A stretch of 7,158 nt of DNA from Candidatus Methanomethylophilaceae archaeon (GTDB lineage: Archaea > Thermoplasmatota > Thermoplasmata > Methanomassiliicoccales > Methanomethylophilaceae), in assembly GCA_017455785.1 (NCBI GenBank), contig JAFSYZ010000054.1:1-7158 (forward strand). Direction: 5' to 3'. Each line of letters begins with the position of its first letter. Position 1 is the stretch's first letter. The position numbers were made by a program, and so were the translations under genes. The notes beneath the pieces are model-generated. The model saw only the letters and a list, made by a program, of their open reading frames with translations. It made no database searches and had not been told where the DNA came from. Positions 1 through 5,802 of this stretch are shown here, in pieces.

Positions 1-371
1 CTAATGCCATGATGATCACCGGCGTCCTCGCAGGGAACGAATTGCGTGATTACTACGAGGACAAGAAGGCCAATGTAGGGACATTGAGCGGCCATATGAG
101 ATATGAGACGGCCATGAAGCTCTATCTCATCGAATCCTTAGGTTCGTTCGTGGCCCTTGCCATACTGATAATAACACAGCTGGTGCCCTGGGGTTGTGCA
201 TTGGCATTCATCACACTTTATGACGCTTACATATTGTACAAGAACAGCAAAAATGCGCATGATGACCCGCATTCGGGATTCATGTTGGTACCATTATGCT
301 TCAAACTGAACTGGCATTTCGGTGTCCTCCTGGTAGTAGGTTATTTGTGCGCGATGTTCATTCACATCTGA
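1..371 (+). CDS. UbiA-family membrane prenyltransferase, C-terminal part (5' end outside the window)
   Basis: The reading frame is already open at the left edge (first full codon at position 3) and ends with TGA at 369-371, so the N-terminal half is missing and no start should be assigned inside the window. UbiA-family enzymes attach a polyprenyl chain to an acceptor in the membrane. The visible part contains the second Asp-rich motif, N-E-L-R-D-Y-Y-E-D-K-K at about residues 12-22, closely matching the N-x-x-R-D-x-x-x-D-x-x-A signature of MenA/UbiA enzymes, where the aspartates bind Mg-diphosphate. After it come three hydrophobic segments (about residues 43-60, 63-79 and 104-121) and a very short tail, as expected for the C-terminal helices of this fold. 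A UbiE-type methyltransferase follows after 9 bases, so both probably act in one lipid or quinone-like pathway. The acceptor substrate cannot be read from the sequence; MenA-like, methanophenazine-type or other lipid prenyltransferases are all possible. Confidence 0.8.
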   Translation, partial: NAMMITGVLAGNELRDYYEDKKANVGTLSGHMRYETAMKLYLIESLGSFVALAILIITQLVPWGCALAFITLYDAYILYKNSKNAHDDPHSGFMLVPLCFKLNWHFGVLLVVGYLCAMFIHI

Positions 372-380
372 GGAGATACC

Positions 381-1133
381 ATGTCCGAGGAACTCAAAGG
401 CAACCAGTTCGAAGGGAAGGAGACGTACGTAAAGGACGTCTTCAACGAGATCGCCGAGTACTACGACAAGATGAACGGCATCATGTCCATGGGCATGGTC
501 AAAAAATGGCACAGGTTCATGTTCAAGAAGGCCGGCGACATCACAGGGAAGAAGGTCTGCGATGTCGGCTGCGGAACGGGAGAGATATCCTTCATGGCCG
601 CTGAGAGGGTCGGTCCAGAAGGGGAAGTGATCGGTGTCGACATAACGCCTGGCATGCTCGCCATGGCCGAGAAGAAGATGGAGACGATGGATCTGCCGAA
701 GAAGGTGGACTTCCGTGTCGGCGATGCGTTGGACATGGAGTTCGATGACAACACCTTCGATCTCGTCACATCGGGGTACATGCTCAGGAACGTCACCAAC
801 ATCCAACAGGCGGTCAACGAGATGTACAGGGTGCTGAAACCCGGCTGCAAGGTAATAGTCGCGGAACTGTCCAAACCGAAGAACAAGATTCTGCGTTTCG
901 GATACAACATCTACGTGTTCCACATCGTCCCCAGGTTCGGCAGGAGATTCGACAAGGGGAAGAAGATCGACGGCAAACAGCCTGCATACGATTGGCTGAC
1001 GTCATCCCTGGAGGGATTCCCTCACGGTGACGATATGGTCGCGATATTCAAGAAGGCAGGATTCTCGGACGCCAGGTTCTACAGTAAATCCATGGGCGCC
1101 GTGAACATATACGTCGGGACCAAGCCTCAGTAA
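381..1133 (+). CDS. UbiE/MenG-type SAM-dependent C-methyltransferase
   Basis: A 250-residue class I SAM-dependent methyltransferase, the usual length for UbiE/MenG, which methylates a prenylated ring in menaquinone or ubiquinone synthesis. The N-terminal family signature is visible: F-N-x-I-A-x-x-Y-D-x-M-N followed by M-S-x-G (about residues 21-38) and a Trp at 43. SAM-binding motif I is V-C-D-V-G-C-G-T-G-E at 59-68, the acidic end of strand 2 is at V-D-I-T-P-G-M-L (86-93), and G-D-A lies at 114-116. The R-N-V (136-138) typical of UbiE is followed by Y-R-V-L-K-P-G (149-155). The start ATG has a Shine-Dalgarno AGGAG (371-375) that overlaps the stop codon of the upstream prenyltransferase gene, so the two are co-transcribed and probably translationally coupled. 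Family membership is secure. The real acceptor is not: if the host is a methanogen without menaquinone, it could be a methanophenazine-like or unknown prenylated ring. The 3' end overlaps the convergent guaAA by 7 bases. Confidence 0.88.
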   Translation: MSEELKGNQFEGKETYVKDVFNEIAEYYDKMNGIMSMGMVKKWHRFMFKKAGDITGKKVCDVGCGTGEISFMAAERVGPEGEVIGVDITPGMLAMAEKKMETMDLPKKVDFRVGDALDMEFDDNTFDLVTSGYMLRNVTNIQQAVNEMYRVLKPGCKVIVAELSKPKNKILRFGYNIYVFHIVPRFGRRFDKGKKIDGKQPAYDWLTSSLEGFPHGDDMVAIFKKAGFSDARFYSKSMGAVNIYVGTKPQ

Positions 1134-1699
1134 TCGCCCGAACAGATATCGAGGAAGTTCTGGAACATCTGTTCACCGTACTCGGTGTGCTCCACCTCGG
1201 GATGGAACTGCACTGCGTAGATCGGTCTGTCCTTGCAACGTACCGCCTCTATCGGACAGGTAGGTGACGATGCCAGAAGGTCGAATCCGTTTGGTACTGC
1301 CTTGACCTCATCGTTATGCGATGCCCATACAGTTATCTCATCGGGGATGCCTTTGAAGATATCCTTGTGATCGACTATCTTCAGATCCACCTTGCTGAAC
1401 TCAGGGTTCTCGGCAGGACCCAATACGGAACCGAAATGCTCGCAGGTGAACTGCATACCGGCGCAGATACCGAAAATGGGGAACTCCGCCTTGTCAAGAT
1501 ATTCCCCGTTGTTACCCATGGCATCCTGTTCGGTCGCCACGGAAGGTGCACCTCCGGAAAGAACGAGACCATCGACATCCTTCAGATCCTCGAAGGGTGT
1601 TGTGTTCGGCACTATCTTGGTGTCCACATCCATGTACTTCAGGACACGCCATTCGCGGTGCGTCCACTGCCCTCCGTTGTCGATGATATAGACCTTCAT
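1127..1699 (-). CDS. guaAA: GMP synthase, glutamine amidotransferase subunit A (archaeal split form)
   Basis: A 190-residue class I glutamine amidotransferase that frees ammonia from glutamine for the ATP-pyrophosphatase subunit (GuaAB), which aminates XMP to GMP in the cytoplasm. The triad is visible: nucleophile Cys79 in G-I-C-A-G-M-Q (78-83 region), with His166 and Glu168 in F-H-P-E-V-E-H-T (165-172). The protein opens with V-Y-I-I-D-N-G-G-Q (3-11), carries L-S-G-G-A-P-S (47-53), and has W-A-S-H-N-D-E (125-131), the pattern that separates GuaA glutaminases from CarA, TrpG and PabA. It lacks the ATPase and dimerisation domains of the bacterial fused GuaA, as is normal in archaea; the partner gene is not in this window. 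ATG at 1699 is chosen because homology begins there. No Shine-Dalgarno precedes it, and a TATA-like box lies about 27 bases upstream, which suggests a leaderless transcript. It is convergent with the methyltransferase gene. Confidence 0.93.
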   Translation of the reverse strand: MKVYIIDNGGQWTHREWRVLKYMDVDTKIVPNTTPFEDLKDVDGLVLSGGAPSVATEQDAMGNNGEYLDKAEFPIFGICAGMQFTCEHFGSVLGPAENPEFSKVDLKIVDHKDIFKGIPDEITVWASHNDEVKAVPNGFDLLASSPTCPIEAVRCKDRPIYAVQFHPEVEHTEYGEQMFQNFLDICSGDY

Positions 1700-1723
1700 C
1701 GATGGATAATCTACTGAACCAGG

Positions 1724-1729
1724 ATAAAA
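1724..1729 (-). promoter_or_regulatory. Putative TATA box for a leaderless guaAA transcript
   Basis: On the minus strand this reads TTTTAT inside CCCTTTTATCC, centred about 27 bases upstream of the guaAA ATG at 1699. Archaeal TATA boxes usually sit 25-30 bases before the transcription start, so transcription would begin at or next to the start codon. The bases just before the ATG show no Shine-Dalgarno, which fits a leaderless mRNA. The box lies in the 82-base gap (1700-1781) after the gamma-subunit gene. The same short T-run could also help end the upstream operon transcript; no strong hairpin or long T-tract was found in the gap. Confidence 0.45.
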
Positions 1730-1781
1730 GGGTTCACCTGATCAATCTATGAACATGGTGCATGGACCGATTATTATCGCT

Positions 1782-2567
1782 TCAGAGACTCTCGAGAGCA
1801 GTTCTGAATTCATTTAGCTGCTCATCGGTTATCATGTCCTTGATGTAAGGCAGCGCATCCGCGATCCTGAACATCCTTCCAGCTTCGATCAGGGGGTGTT
1901 CGAGTATCTGAGGTACGATCCTCTCCACAACGGCCCTTAATTCGGGTGTGTCGAGCAGCTCACCGACCGTGGTCCTCTCGAGGCTGTACTTACTGTCGGT
2001 GACCTCCTTCTCCTCCAGTTCCACGATATGGTCGGGATCCTCTCCCCAGGCATAGCCGGCCTCCAGGGCCTTCCTGTTCATCTCACCCAATGCGGGATTC
2101 TTGGCCGCCATCTTGGACAGCATCAGTTCCTCGACATCCTCCAACGGGATGACACCTACCATACCCAGCAACGCTCCGGTCAGGACCATGTTGGCCATCC
2201 TGCGGTCGCCCGCCTCCTTGGCCATATCATCCGCCGGGACATCCAATAGTATCGCGTCAGCGGATATCCTGCTGGTGCATCTGTTCGAGTTCCTGACGAT
2301 CAGGCCGCCGTGCCTCAGTTCCGACAGTGCTTTCTGACATGCGCTGTCGTTCATCGCCACGATTGCGTTGTACAATCCAGGAAGCGGTGACAGGATGGGT
2401 TCGTCGCTGACGACGACTGAACATCTCGCTACTCCGCCCCTCTGTGCGGCACCGTACCATGGGACATAAGTGGAATGTGCCAGACCGGATACGCTTGAAG
2501 CGATGGACATCCCTGATGAGAGTACACCCTGTCCTCCGGACCCTGTTATGAGTATAGCGTATTTCAT
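1782..2567 (-). CDS. 2-oxoacid:ferredoxin oxidoreductase, gamma subunit, with a C-terminal helical extension
   Basis: A 261-residue protein whose first ~185 residues form the gamma (catalytic domain III) subunit of 2-oxoacid:ferredoxin oxidoreductases, which helps bind CoA and completes the active site. Visible family marks are the glycine-rich start I-T-G-S-G-G-Q-G (7-14), Y-G-A-A-Q-R-G-G (38-45), equivalent to the usual S-Y-G-x-x-x-R-G-G, and N-M-V-L-T-G-A-L-L-G (126-135). The start is ATG at 2567, chosen because homology begins there and GGAGGT lies 7 bases upstream (2575-2580). This ATG overlaps the beta-subunit stop in an ATGA arrangement, so translation is coupled. An in-frame stretch extends further upstream but lacks homology. 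Unusually, about 65-70 residues follow the normal domain (from residue ~195): a helix-rich tail with L-L-D-T-P, V-P-Q-I-L-E-H-P and M-I-T-D-E-Q-L, whose function I do not know. Typical gamma subunits are about 180-200 residues. Confidence 0.87.
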   Translation of the reverse strand: MKYAILITGSGGQGVLSSGMSIASSVSGLAHSTYVPWYGAAQRGGVARCSVVVSDEPILSPLPGLYNAIVAMNDSACQKALSELRHGGLIVRNSNRCTSRISADAILLDVPADDMAKEAGDRRMANMVLTGALLGMVGVIPLEDVEELMLSKMAAKNPALGEMNRKALEAGYAWGEDPDHIVELEEKEVTDSKYSLERTTVGELLDTPELRAVVERIVPQILEHPLIEAGRMFRIADALPYIKDMITDEQLNEFRTALESL

Positions 2568-3316
2568 TCCCAGAACCTCCCTTCCCTGTCGGCGAACACC
2601 TTGCATTCGAAGTACTTCTCCGTGTACTTCTCCATGAAGTCGAGACTTCCCAATGGATCCGTATGCCATGTTGTCGGACAGTTTGTCAGCAGCTCTATGA
2701 ACGAGAAACCTTTGCCCTCAAGCTGGTTCTTCATACCCTTTATTATGGCGGCCTTCGCCTGTTTGACACCTGATGGTGTACGCAGTGAGTATCTTGCTAC
2801 GAACCTAGGTGCCTCGAACTCCTTTATGAGTTCGCACATCTTGAGCGGGAATCCCGTGTTCTTAGGGTCCCTTCCGTCACGTGCGGTGGTGGCCTTCTGA
2901 CCTACGAGTGTTGTCGGGGCCATCTGTCCCCCGGTCATTCCGAAGATGGAGTTGTTGGCGAATATCACTGTGATGTTCTCCCCTCTGTTGGCAGCGGATA
3001 ATATCTCGGCCAATCCTATTGATGCGAGGTCTCCGTCACCCTGATAGCATAACACCATGCAGTCAGGCCTGCACCTCTTTATTCCTGTAGCGACGGCAGG
3101 TGCCCTCCCATGTGCCGAACCTATGATATCCAGATCCCATGAGACGAGTCCCTGTGTGGAGCATCCCACCGGGAGTACGAATATGGTGTTGTCCTTCTGT
3201 CCGAGTTCATCTATGGCCTCGGCGATTATCTTCGTCGCCGTAGCATGAAGACAACCGGGGCAGTAAGATGAAGCACTGGGGAAGATAGATACCGGTCTCT
3301 GATACAGGTCGGTCAT
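2564..3316 (-). CDS. 2-oxoacid:ferredoxin oxidoreductase, beta subunit (thiamine diphosphate and proximal 4Fe-4S), VOR-like
   Basis: A 250-residue catalytic subunit that binds thiamine diphosphate and decarboxylates the 2-oxoacid, passing electrons to an iron-sulfur cluster. The ThDP/Mg motif is G-D-G-D (93-96) with the closing N-N at 121-122, followed by F-G-M-T-G-G-Q (125-131). Four cysteines fit a proximal 4Fe-4S cluster as in the Sulfolobus enzyme: C19 and C22 in Y-C-P-G-C-x-H, C52 in V-G-C-S, and C213 in T-N-C-P-T. H-G-R-A-P-A-V-A-T-G-I-K (69-80) is also typical. The start ATG at 3316 overlaps the alpha stop (ATGA) and has GGAGG at 3324-3328 inside the end of the alpha gene. It sits in the order alpha-beta-gamma with overlapping codons, so subunits are made in step. 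Together with alpha it points to the VOR/KOR group rather than pyruvate oxidoreductase. Substrate is inferred, not proven. Confidence 0.93.
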   Translation of the reverse strand: MTDLYQRPVSIFPSASSYCPGCLHATATKIIAEAIDELGQKDNTIFVLPVGCSTQGLVSWDLDIIGSAHGRAPAVATGIKRCRPDCMVLCYQGDGDLASIGLAEILSAANRGENITVIFANNSIFGMTGGQMAPTTLVGQKATTARDGRDPKNTGFPLKMCELIKEFEAPRFVARYSLRTPSGVKQAKAAIIKGMKNQLEGKGFSFIELLTNCPTTWHTDPLGSLDFMEKYTEKYFECKVFADREGRFWE

Positions 3317-4389
3317 TGCTCTCCCTCCACCTTGTCTATGATGTCGGTGACGGCATTCTTCACATCGAAGTCATCCAACAGGACACCTCCTGAGTGTCCG
3401 TACTCGAACACCGGGATCCTTCCTTTCACGGATGCCCTCACGTCCTCCGCCATCTGCCCTGGGATGGCCATCTCGATATCGATGATGGCCTTCACCTTCC
3501 CATTGTCCAATGATTCGAAACTCTTCTCAGGGAACGGGAAGAGTGTTATCGGCCTTATCATACCGATCTTGTATCCTTTCTTCCTCATGTTCTCGATAAC
3601 CTGTCTGCATACACGTGATGCGATACCGTAAGCGGTGATCACGTACTCCGCATCATCTAGGTAGAGTTCCTCGACCTTGACGTCGTTCTCCTTCCACCCC
3701 TCGGTCCTCTCACCGAAACTCCTGTTCAATCCTTCCAATCCGGCCTCGTATATCGGTGAGATGATGTGCGCCTTCCTCGCTTCACCGTCCCAGCGGCCCA
3801 ATGACCATGATGACTGTTCCTTAGGTGACGGCTCCTTCATCTCCGGCAGTTCCACGGATTCCATCATGGCCCCGAGGACACCATCGATGAGTATCATAAC
3901 GGGATTCCTGTCCCTCTCGGCATAATCGAATGCACCGTAGGTGAGATCGACTATCTCCTGTACGGAATTGGGCGCAAACACGATGAGACGGTGTCCGCCG
4001 TGTCCCAATGCCTTCGTCGCCTGCAGATAATCAGATTGAGCGGGCTGGATGCTCCCCAGTCCGGGACCTCCCCTGCTGACATCAACTATCAAGGCAGGGA
4101 GTCTTGCAGCCGAGAGATATGAAATGCCTTCGGTCTTAAGGCTTATACCGGGTCCGGATGACGATGTCATCGCCCTGACACCGGTCGATGCCGCACCGTA
4201 GACCATGTTTATGGATGCGATCTCGCTCTCACCCTGGATGAATGTACCCCCTACTTCAGGCAATCTCCAGCTCAGGTATTCGGGGATCTCGTTCTGAGGT
4301 GTTATCGGATAACCTGCGAAGAACCTCATGCCCGCCCTTACGGCGGCCTCGGCCAACGCCTCGTTCCCTTTCATGAATCTCTTTTCCAT
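3313..4389 (-). CDS. 2-oxoacid:ferredoxin oxidoreductase, alpha subunit, VOR-like
   Basis: A 358-residue alpha subunit carrying the pyrimidine-binding (domain I) and transketolase C-terminal-like (domain II) regions. Visible marks are G-Y-P-I-T-P-Q-N-E-I (26-35), Q-G-E-S-E-I-A-S-I (52-60) with the conserved Glu for ThDP activation, T-S-S-S-G-P-G-I-S-L (75-84), and R-G-G-P-G-L-G-S-I-Q-P-A-Q-S-D-Y (106-121). Domain II contains A-Y-G-I-A-S-R-V (253-260) and R-P-I-T-L-F-P-F-P (279-287). The last motif and the N-M-V-Y-G-A-A block are, from memory, the VorB pattern of methanogens, so a branched-chain 2-oxoacid is the best substrate guess; 2-oxoglutarate or aryl pyruvates remain possible. The start ATG at 4389 was chosen over an upstream in-frame extension because homology begins here and GGAGTGA (4395-4401) lies 5 bases before it. 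That Shine-Dalgarno contains the stop codon of the upstream fusion gene. Confidence 0.93.
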   Translation of the reverse strand: MEKRFMKGNEALAEAAVRAGMRFFAGYPITPQNEIPEYLSWRLPEVGGTFIQGESEIASINMVYGAASTGVRAMTSSSGPGISLKTEGISYLSAARLPALIVDVSRGGPGLGSIQPAQSDYLQATKALGHGGHRLIVFAPNSVQEIVDLTYGAFDYAERDRNPVMILIDGVLGAMMESVELPEMKEPSPKEQSSWSLGRWDGEARKAHIISPIYEAGLEGLNRSFGERTEGWKENDVKVEELYLDDAEYVITAYGIASRVCRQVIENMRKKGYKIGMIRPITLFPFPEKSFESLDNGKVKAIIDIEMAIPGQMAEDVRASVKGRIPVFEYGHSGGVLLDDFDVKNAVTDIIDKVEGEQ

Positions 4390-4394
4390 CGGTC

Positions 4395-5567
4395 TCACTC
4401 CTTGGATACGGTTATGGCCGCCTCTGGACATATCGTAGCACAGTTCAGACAGCCTATGCAGCCGCCCAGATCCTTCACCACGGCCTTATCGTTCTCCTCT
4501 ATGATTATGACGTTCTTCGGGCAGTACCTTACACAATATCCGCAGCCCTTGCAGAACTTCTCATTGATCGTGATAGTGAATGAAGGGGCATTCCCTTTCG
4601 TCTTCGGGAAATACTGCCTCTGATAATTGTTTTCGATGACCCTGACCAGTCTTGATATCGTGGTGTTGACAGGTGTCGGCACTCCCGCGGACGCGCCGAG
4701 ACGTTCCACGGCACCGTTGATGAAATCGATCTCCGTCTTCGTCTTGGAGATCATCATGTCATGTGCCATTGATGGATAGTGCTTACCTGATGATTTGCGT
4801 GCGGTGGGTAGGATCTCTGCCATAAAGTATCCGAGGTCCAACTCTATGCCGATGGCATGCGCCACGGTGATGGCCTCCTTCACCATGTCCATGGCCAGAA
4901 GCATGAACTGCGGATCCTCTCCCGCCTCCCCTCCCCTGAGTCTGACCAGACCGCAGGATGCATTCACCGCGATGTTCATCAGGAGCTTGTACCACACCTC
5001 CCTGTCGATGTCGTCGGTATAGGTGGCCGTGATCCCGCCCTTCCTGAACAGTTCGCAGAATCCCTCTCCGAATTCCTTCTGCTCCTTACCGCGGGTCACG
5101 GAACCGATGAAGATGTTGTTGCTGCCGAAGAGCCCTCCGGAGATGGTTCCCGGAGAGTCCATGGTCGCTGACATGTTGAGACATCCGTAGTATATCCTGT
5201 CCTCGGGAACGTATCCCTTGATGATGTCCACGTTGCCGATACCATTCTGCAGTGTGACCACTTTGGTGTTGTCACCGATGAGGATCTTGGCGGAATCCAT
5301 CGCTGCCTTCGTGTCCGGTCCCTTGACCATCACGAGGAGGGCATCCATGACTCCGAGGTCCTTCACATCGACCGCAGCCTTCACCGGTATGTTCAGACTG
5401 CTGGCGCTGTCCTCGTCCTCATACATACGAACGGTCAGTCCCTTCTCGTTGAGGGCATCCATAAGCTCCTTCCTTCTGACCACGAGGGTGACATCCGCAC
5501 CGCCCAACTGGAGATAGCCTCCCAGCATACAGCCCATCGATCCGGCACCGATAACAGCAATTTTCAT
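4395..5567 (-). CDS. Fusion of a ketopantoate reductase-like enzyme with a two-cluster ferredoxin (delta subunit) domain
   Basis: A 390-residue protein with two parts in one uninterrupted frame. Residues 1 to ~314 are a full ketopantoate reductase (PanE/ApbA) fold: Rossmann motif G-A-G-S-M-G (7-12), L-Q-N-G-I-G-N (106-112), then W-Y-K-L-L-M-N-x-x-x-N (192-202), whose K194, N198 and N202 match E. coli K176, N180 and N184. S266 and E279 (in T-E-I-D-F-I-N-G) match the substrate-binding Ser244 and Glu256. After a short linker, residues ~331-390 form a 2[4Fe-4S] ferredoxin with C339-x2-C342-x2-C345-x3-C349-P and C370-x2-C373-x2-C376-x3-C380-P. The ferredoxin is what a KorD/VorD delta subunit should be, and the gene precedes alpha, beta and gamma exactly where korD normally sits. 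The start is ATG at 5567, because the Rossmann strand begins there and GGTGG lies 4 bases upstream; a TTG at 5582 is less likely. Whether the reductase acts on ketopantoate or another 2-oxoacid is unknown. Confidence 0.9.
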   Translation of the reverse strand: MKIAVIGAGSMGCMLGGYLQLGGADVTLVVRRKELMDALNEKGLTVRMYEDEDSASSLNIPVKAAVDVKDLGVMDALLVMVKGPDTKAAMDSAKILIGDNTKVVTLQNGIGNVDIIKGYVPEDRIYYGCLNMSATMDSPGTISGGLFGSNNIFIGSVTRGKEQKEFGEGFCELFRKGGITATYTDDIDREVWYKLLMNIAVNASCGLVRLRGGEAGEDPQFMLLAMDMVKEAITVAHAIGIELDLGYFMAEILPTARKSSGKHYPSMAHDMMISKTKTEIDFINGAVERLGASAGVPTPVNTTISRLVRVIENNYQRQYFPKTKGNAPSFTITINEKFCKGCGYCVRYCPKNVIIIEENDKAVVKDLGGCIGCLNCATICPEAAITVSKE

Positions 5568-5588
5568 CGATCCACCATCCAACCTTCC

Positions 5589-5622
5589 GAAGTCCTGATT
5601 GGACTTCCTGAGTTTATCAGGA
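5589..5622. repeat. Two adjacent inverted repeats, operator-like
   Basis: Two perfect inverted repeats, each with a 5-base spacer, lie side by side 22-55 bases upstream of the fusion-gene start. The first is GAAGTCC-tgatt-GGACTTC (5589-5607), 7-base arms. The second is TCCTGA-gttta-TCAGGA (5606-5622), 6-base arms, sharing two bases with the first. The word TCCTGA also occurs once inside the first repeat (5593-5598), so the block has both inverted and direct repetition. It could be a binding site for a dimeric regulator covering the promoter of the oxidoreductase operon, or form a hairpin in its leader. Neither can be settled from sequence. Confidence 0.5.
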
Positions 5623-5695
5623 TGATTAATGTATCTTCCTATTTACCATTTCGTCAAAGCCTGTTACATCAAGGTGATGACGGTCCTAGAGGGCC

Positions 5696-5704
5696 GTTAT
5701 AAAC
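5696..5704. promoter_or_regulatory. TATA-like element in the divergent promoter region
   Basis: GTTATAAAC on the plus strand reads GTTTATAAC on the minus strand, so it could be a TATA box in either direction. For the acyl-CoA ligase gene it would give a leader of roughly 75 bases; for the fusion gene it would give a leader of about 100 bases carrying both inverted repeats. It is the best TATA match by eye in the 235-base gap between the divergent genes. Confidence 0.35.
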
Positions 5705-5749
5705 GATATGGATTTATCTGTTGGATGCTTAAGGCCGGCCATAGGCCAC

Positions 5750-5755
5750 ATTATA
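5750..5755 (+). promoter_or_regulatory. Alternative TATA-like box for the acyl-CoA ligase gene
   Basis: ATTATA inside CACATTATAGACC lies about 50 bases before the ATG at 5803. Transcription starting 25-28 bases downstream would leave a leader of about 20-25 bases that still contains the GAGGAT ribosome-binding site at 5792-5797. This spacing is more economical than that of the element at 5696-5704, but the upstream bases do not look like a strong purine-rich BRE. Confidence 0.3.
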
Positions 5756-5802
5756 GACCAGTATCGAACTGTCCATAATGTCGCCAAGGTCGAGGATATA
5801 GA

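Noticed and set aside
294..923. Long open frame (about 209 codons) on the minus strand opposite the methyltransferase gene
   Set aside because: It lies antisense to a gene with clear UbiE motifs, its translation is rich in His, Asp and Val with no recognisable motif, and it crosses the coupled UbiA-UbiE junction.
1316..1717. Open frame of 133 codons on the plus strand opposite guaAA
   Set aside because: It is the antisense shadow of guaAA, which has an intact catalytic triad; no motif or ribosome-binding site supports it.
1754..1764. CATG-gtg-CATG inverted repeat after the gamma gene as a possible terminator
   Set aside because: Arms of four bases are too short and no T-tract follows directly; chance is sufficient.
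1789..1798. CTCTCGAGAG palindrome near the end of the gamma gene
   Set aside because: It lies inside the last coding codons, does not extend further, and has no associated structure.
2568..2669. N-terminal extension of the gamma subunit by 34 residues
   Set aside because: The extra residues are not gamma-like and lie inside the beta gene; ATG at 2567 has a strong Shine-Dalgarno and an ATGA overlap.
4390..4431. N-terminal extension of the alpha subunit by 14 residues
   Set aside because: It overlaps the ferredoxin coding end, lacks homology, and the ATG at 4389 has GGAGTGA at good spacing.
4395..4625. Separate ferredoxin gene inside the fusion by internal translation start
   Set aside because: No ATG or convincing Shine-Dalgarno is visible just before the first cluster motif; the frame is continuous from the reductase, so a fusion is the simpler reading, although internal initiation is not strictly excluded.
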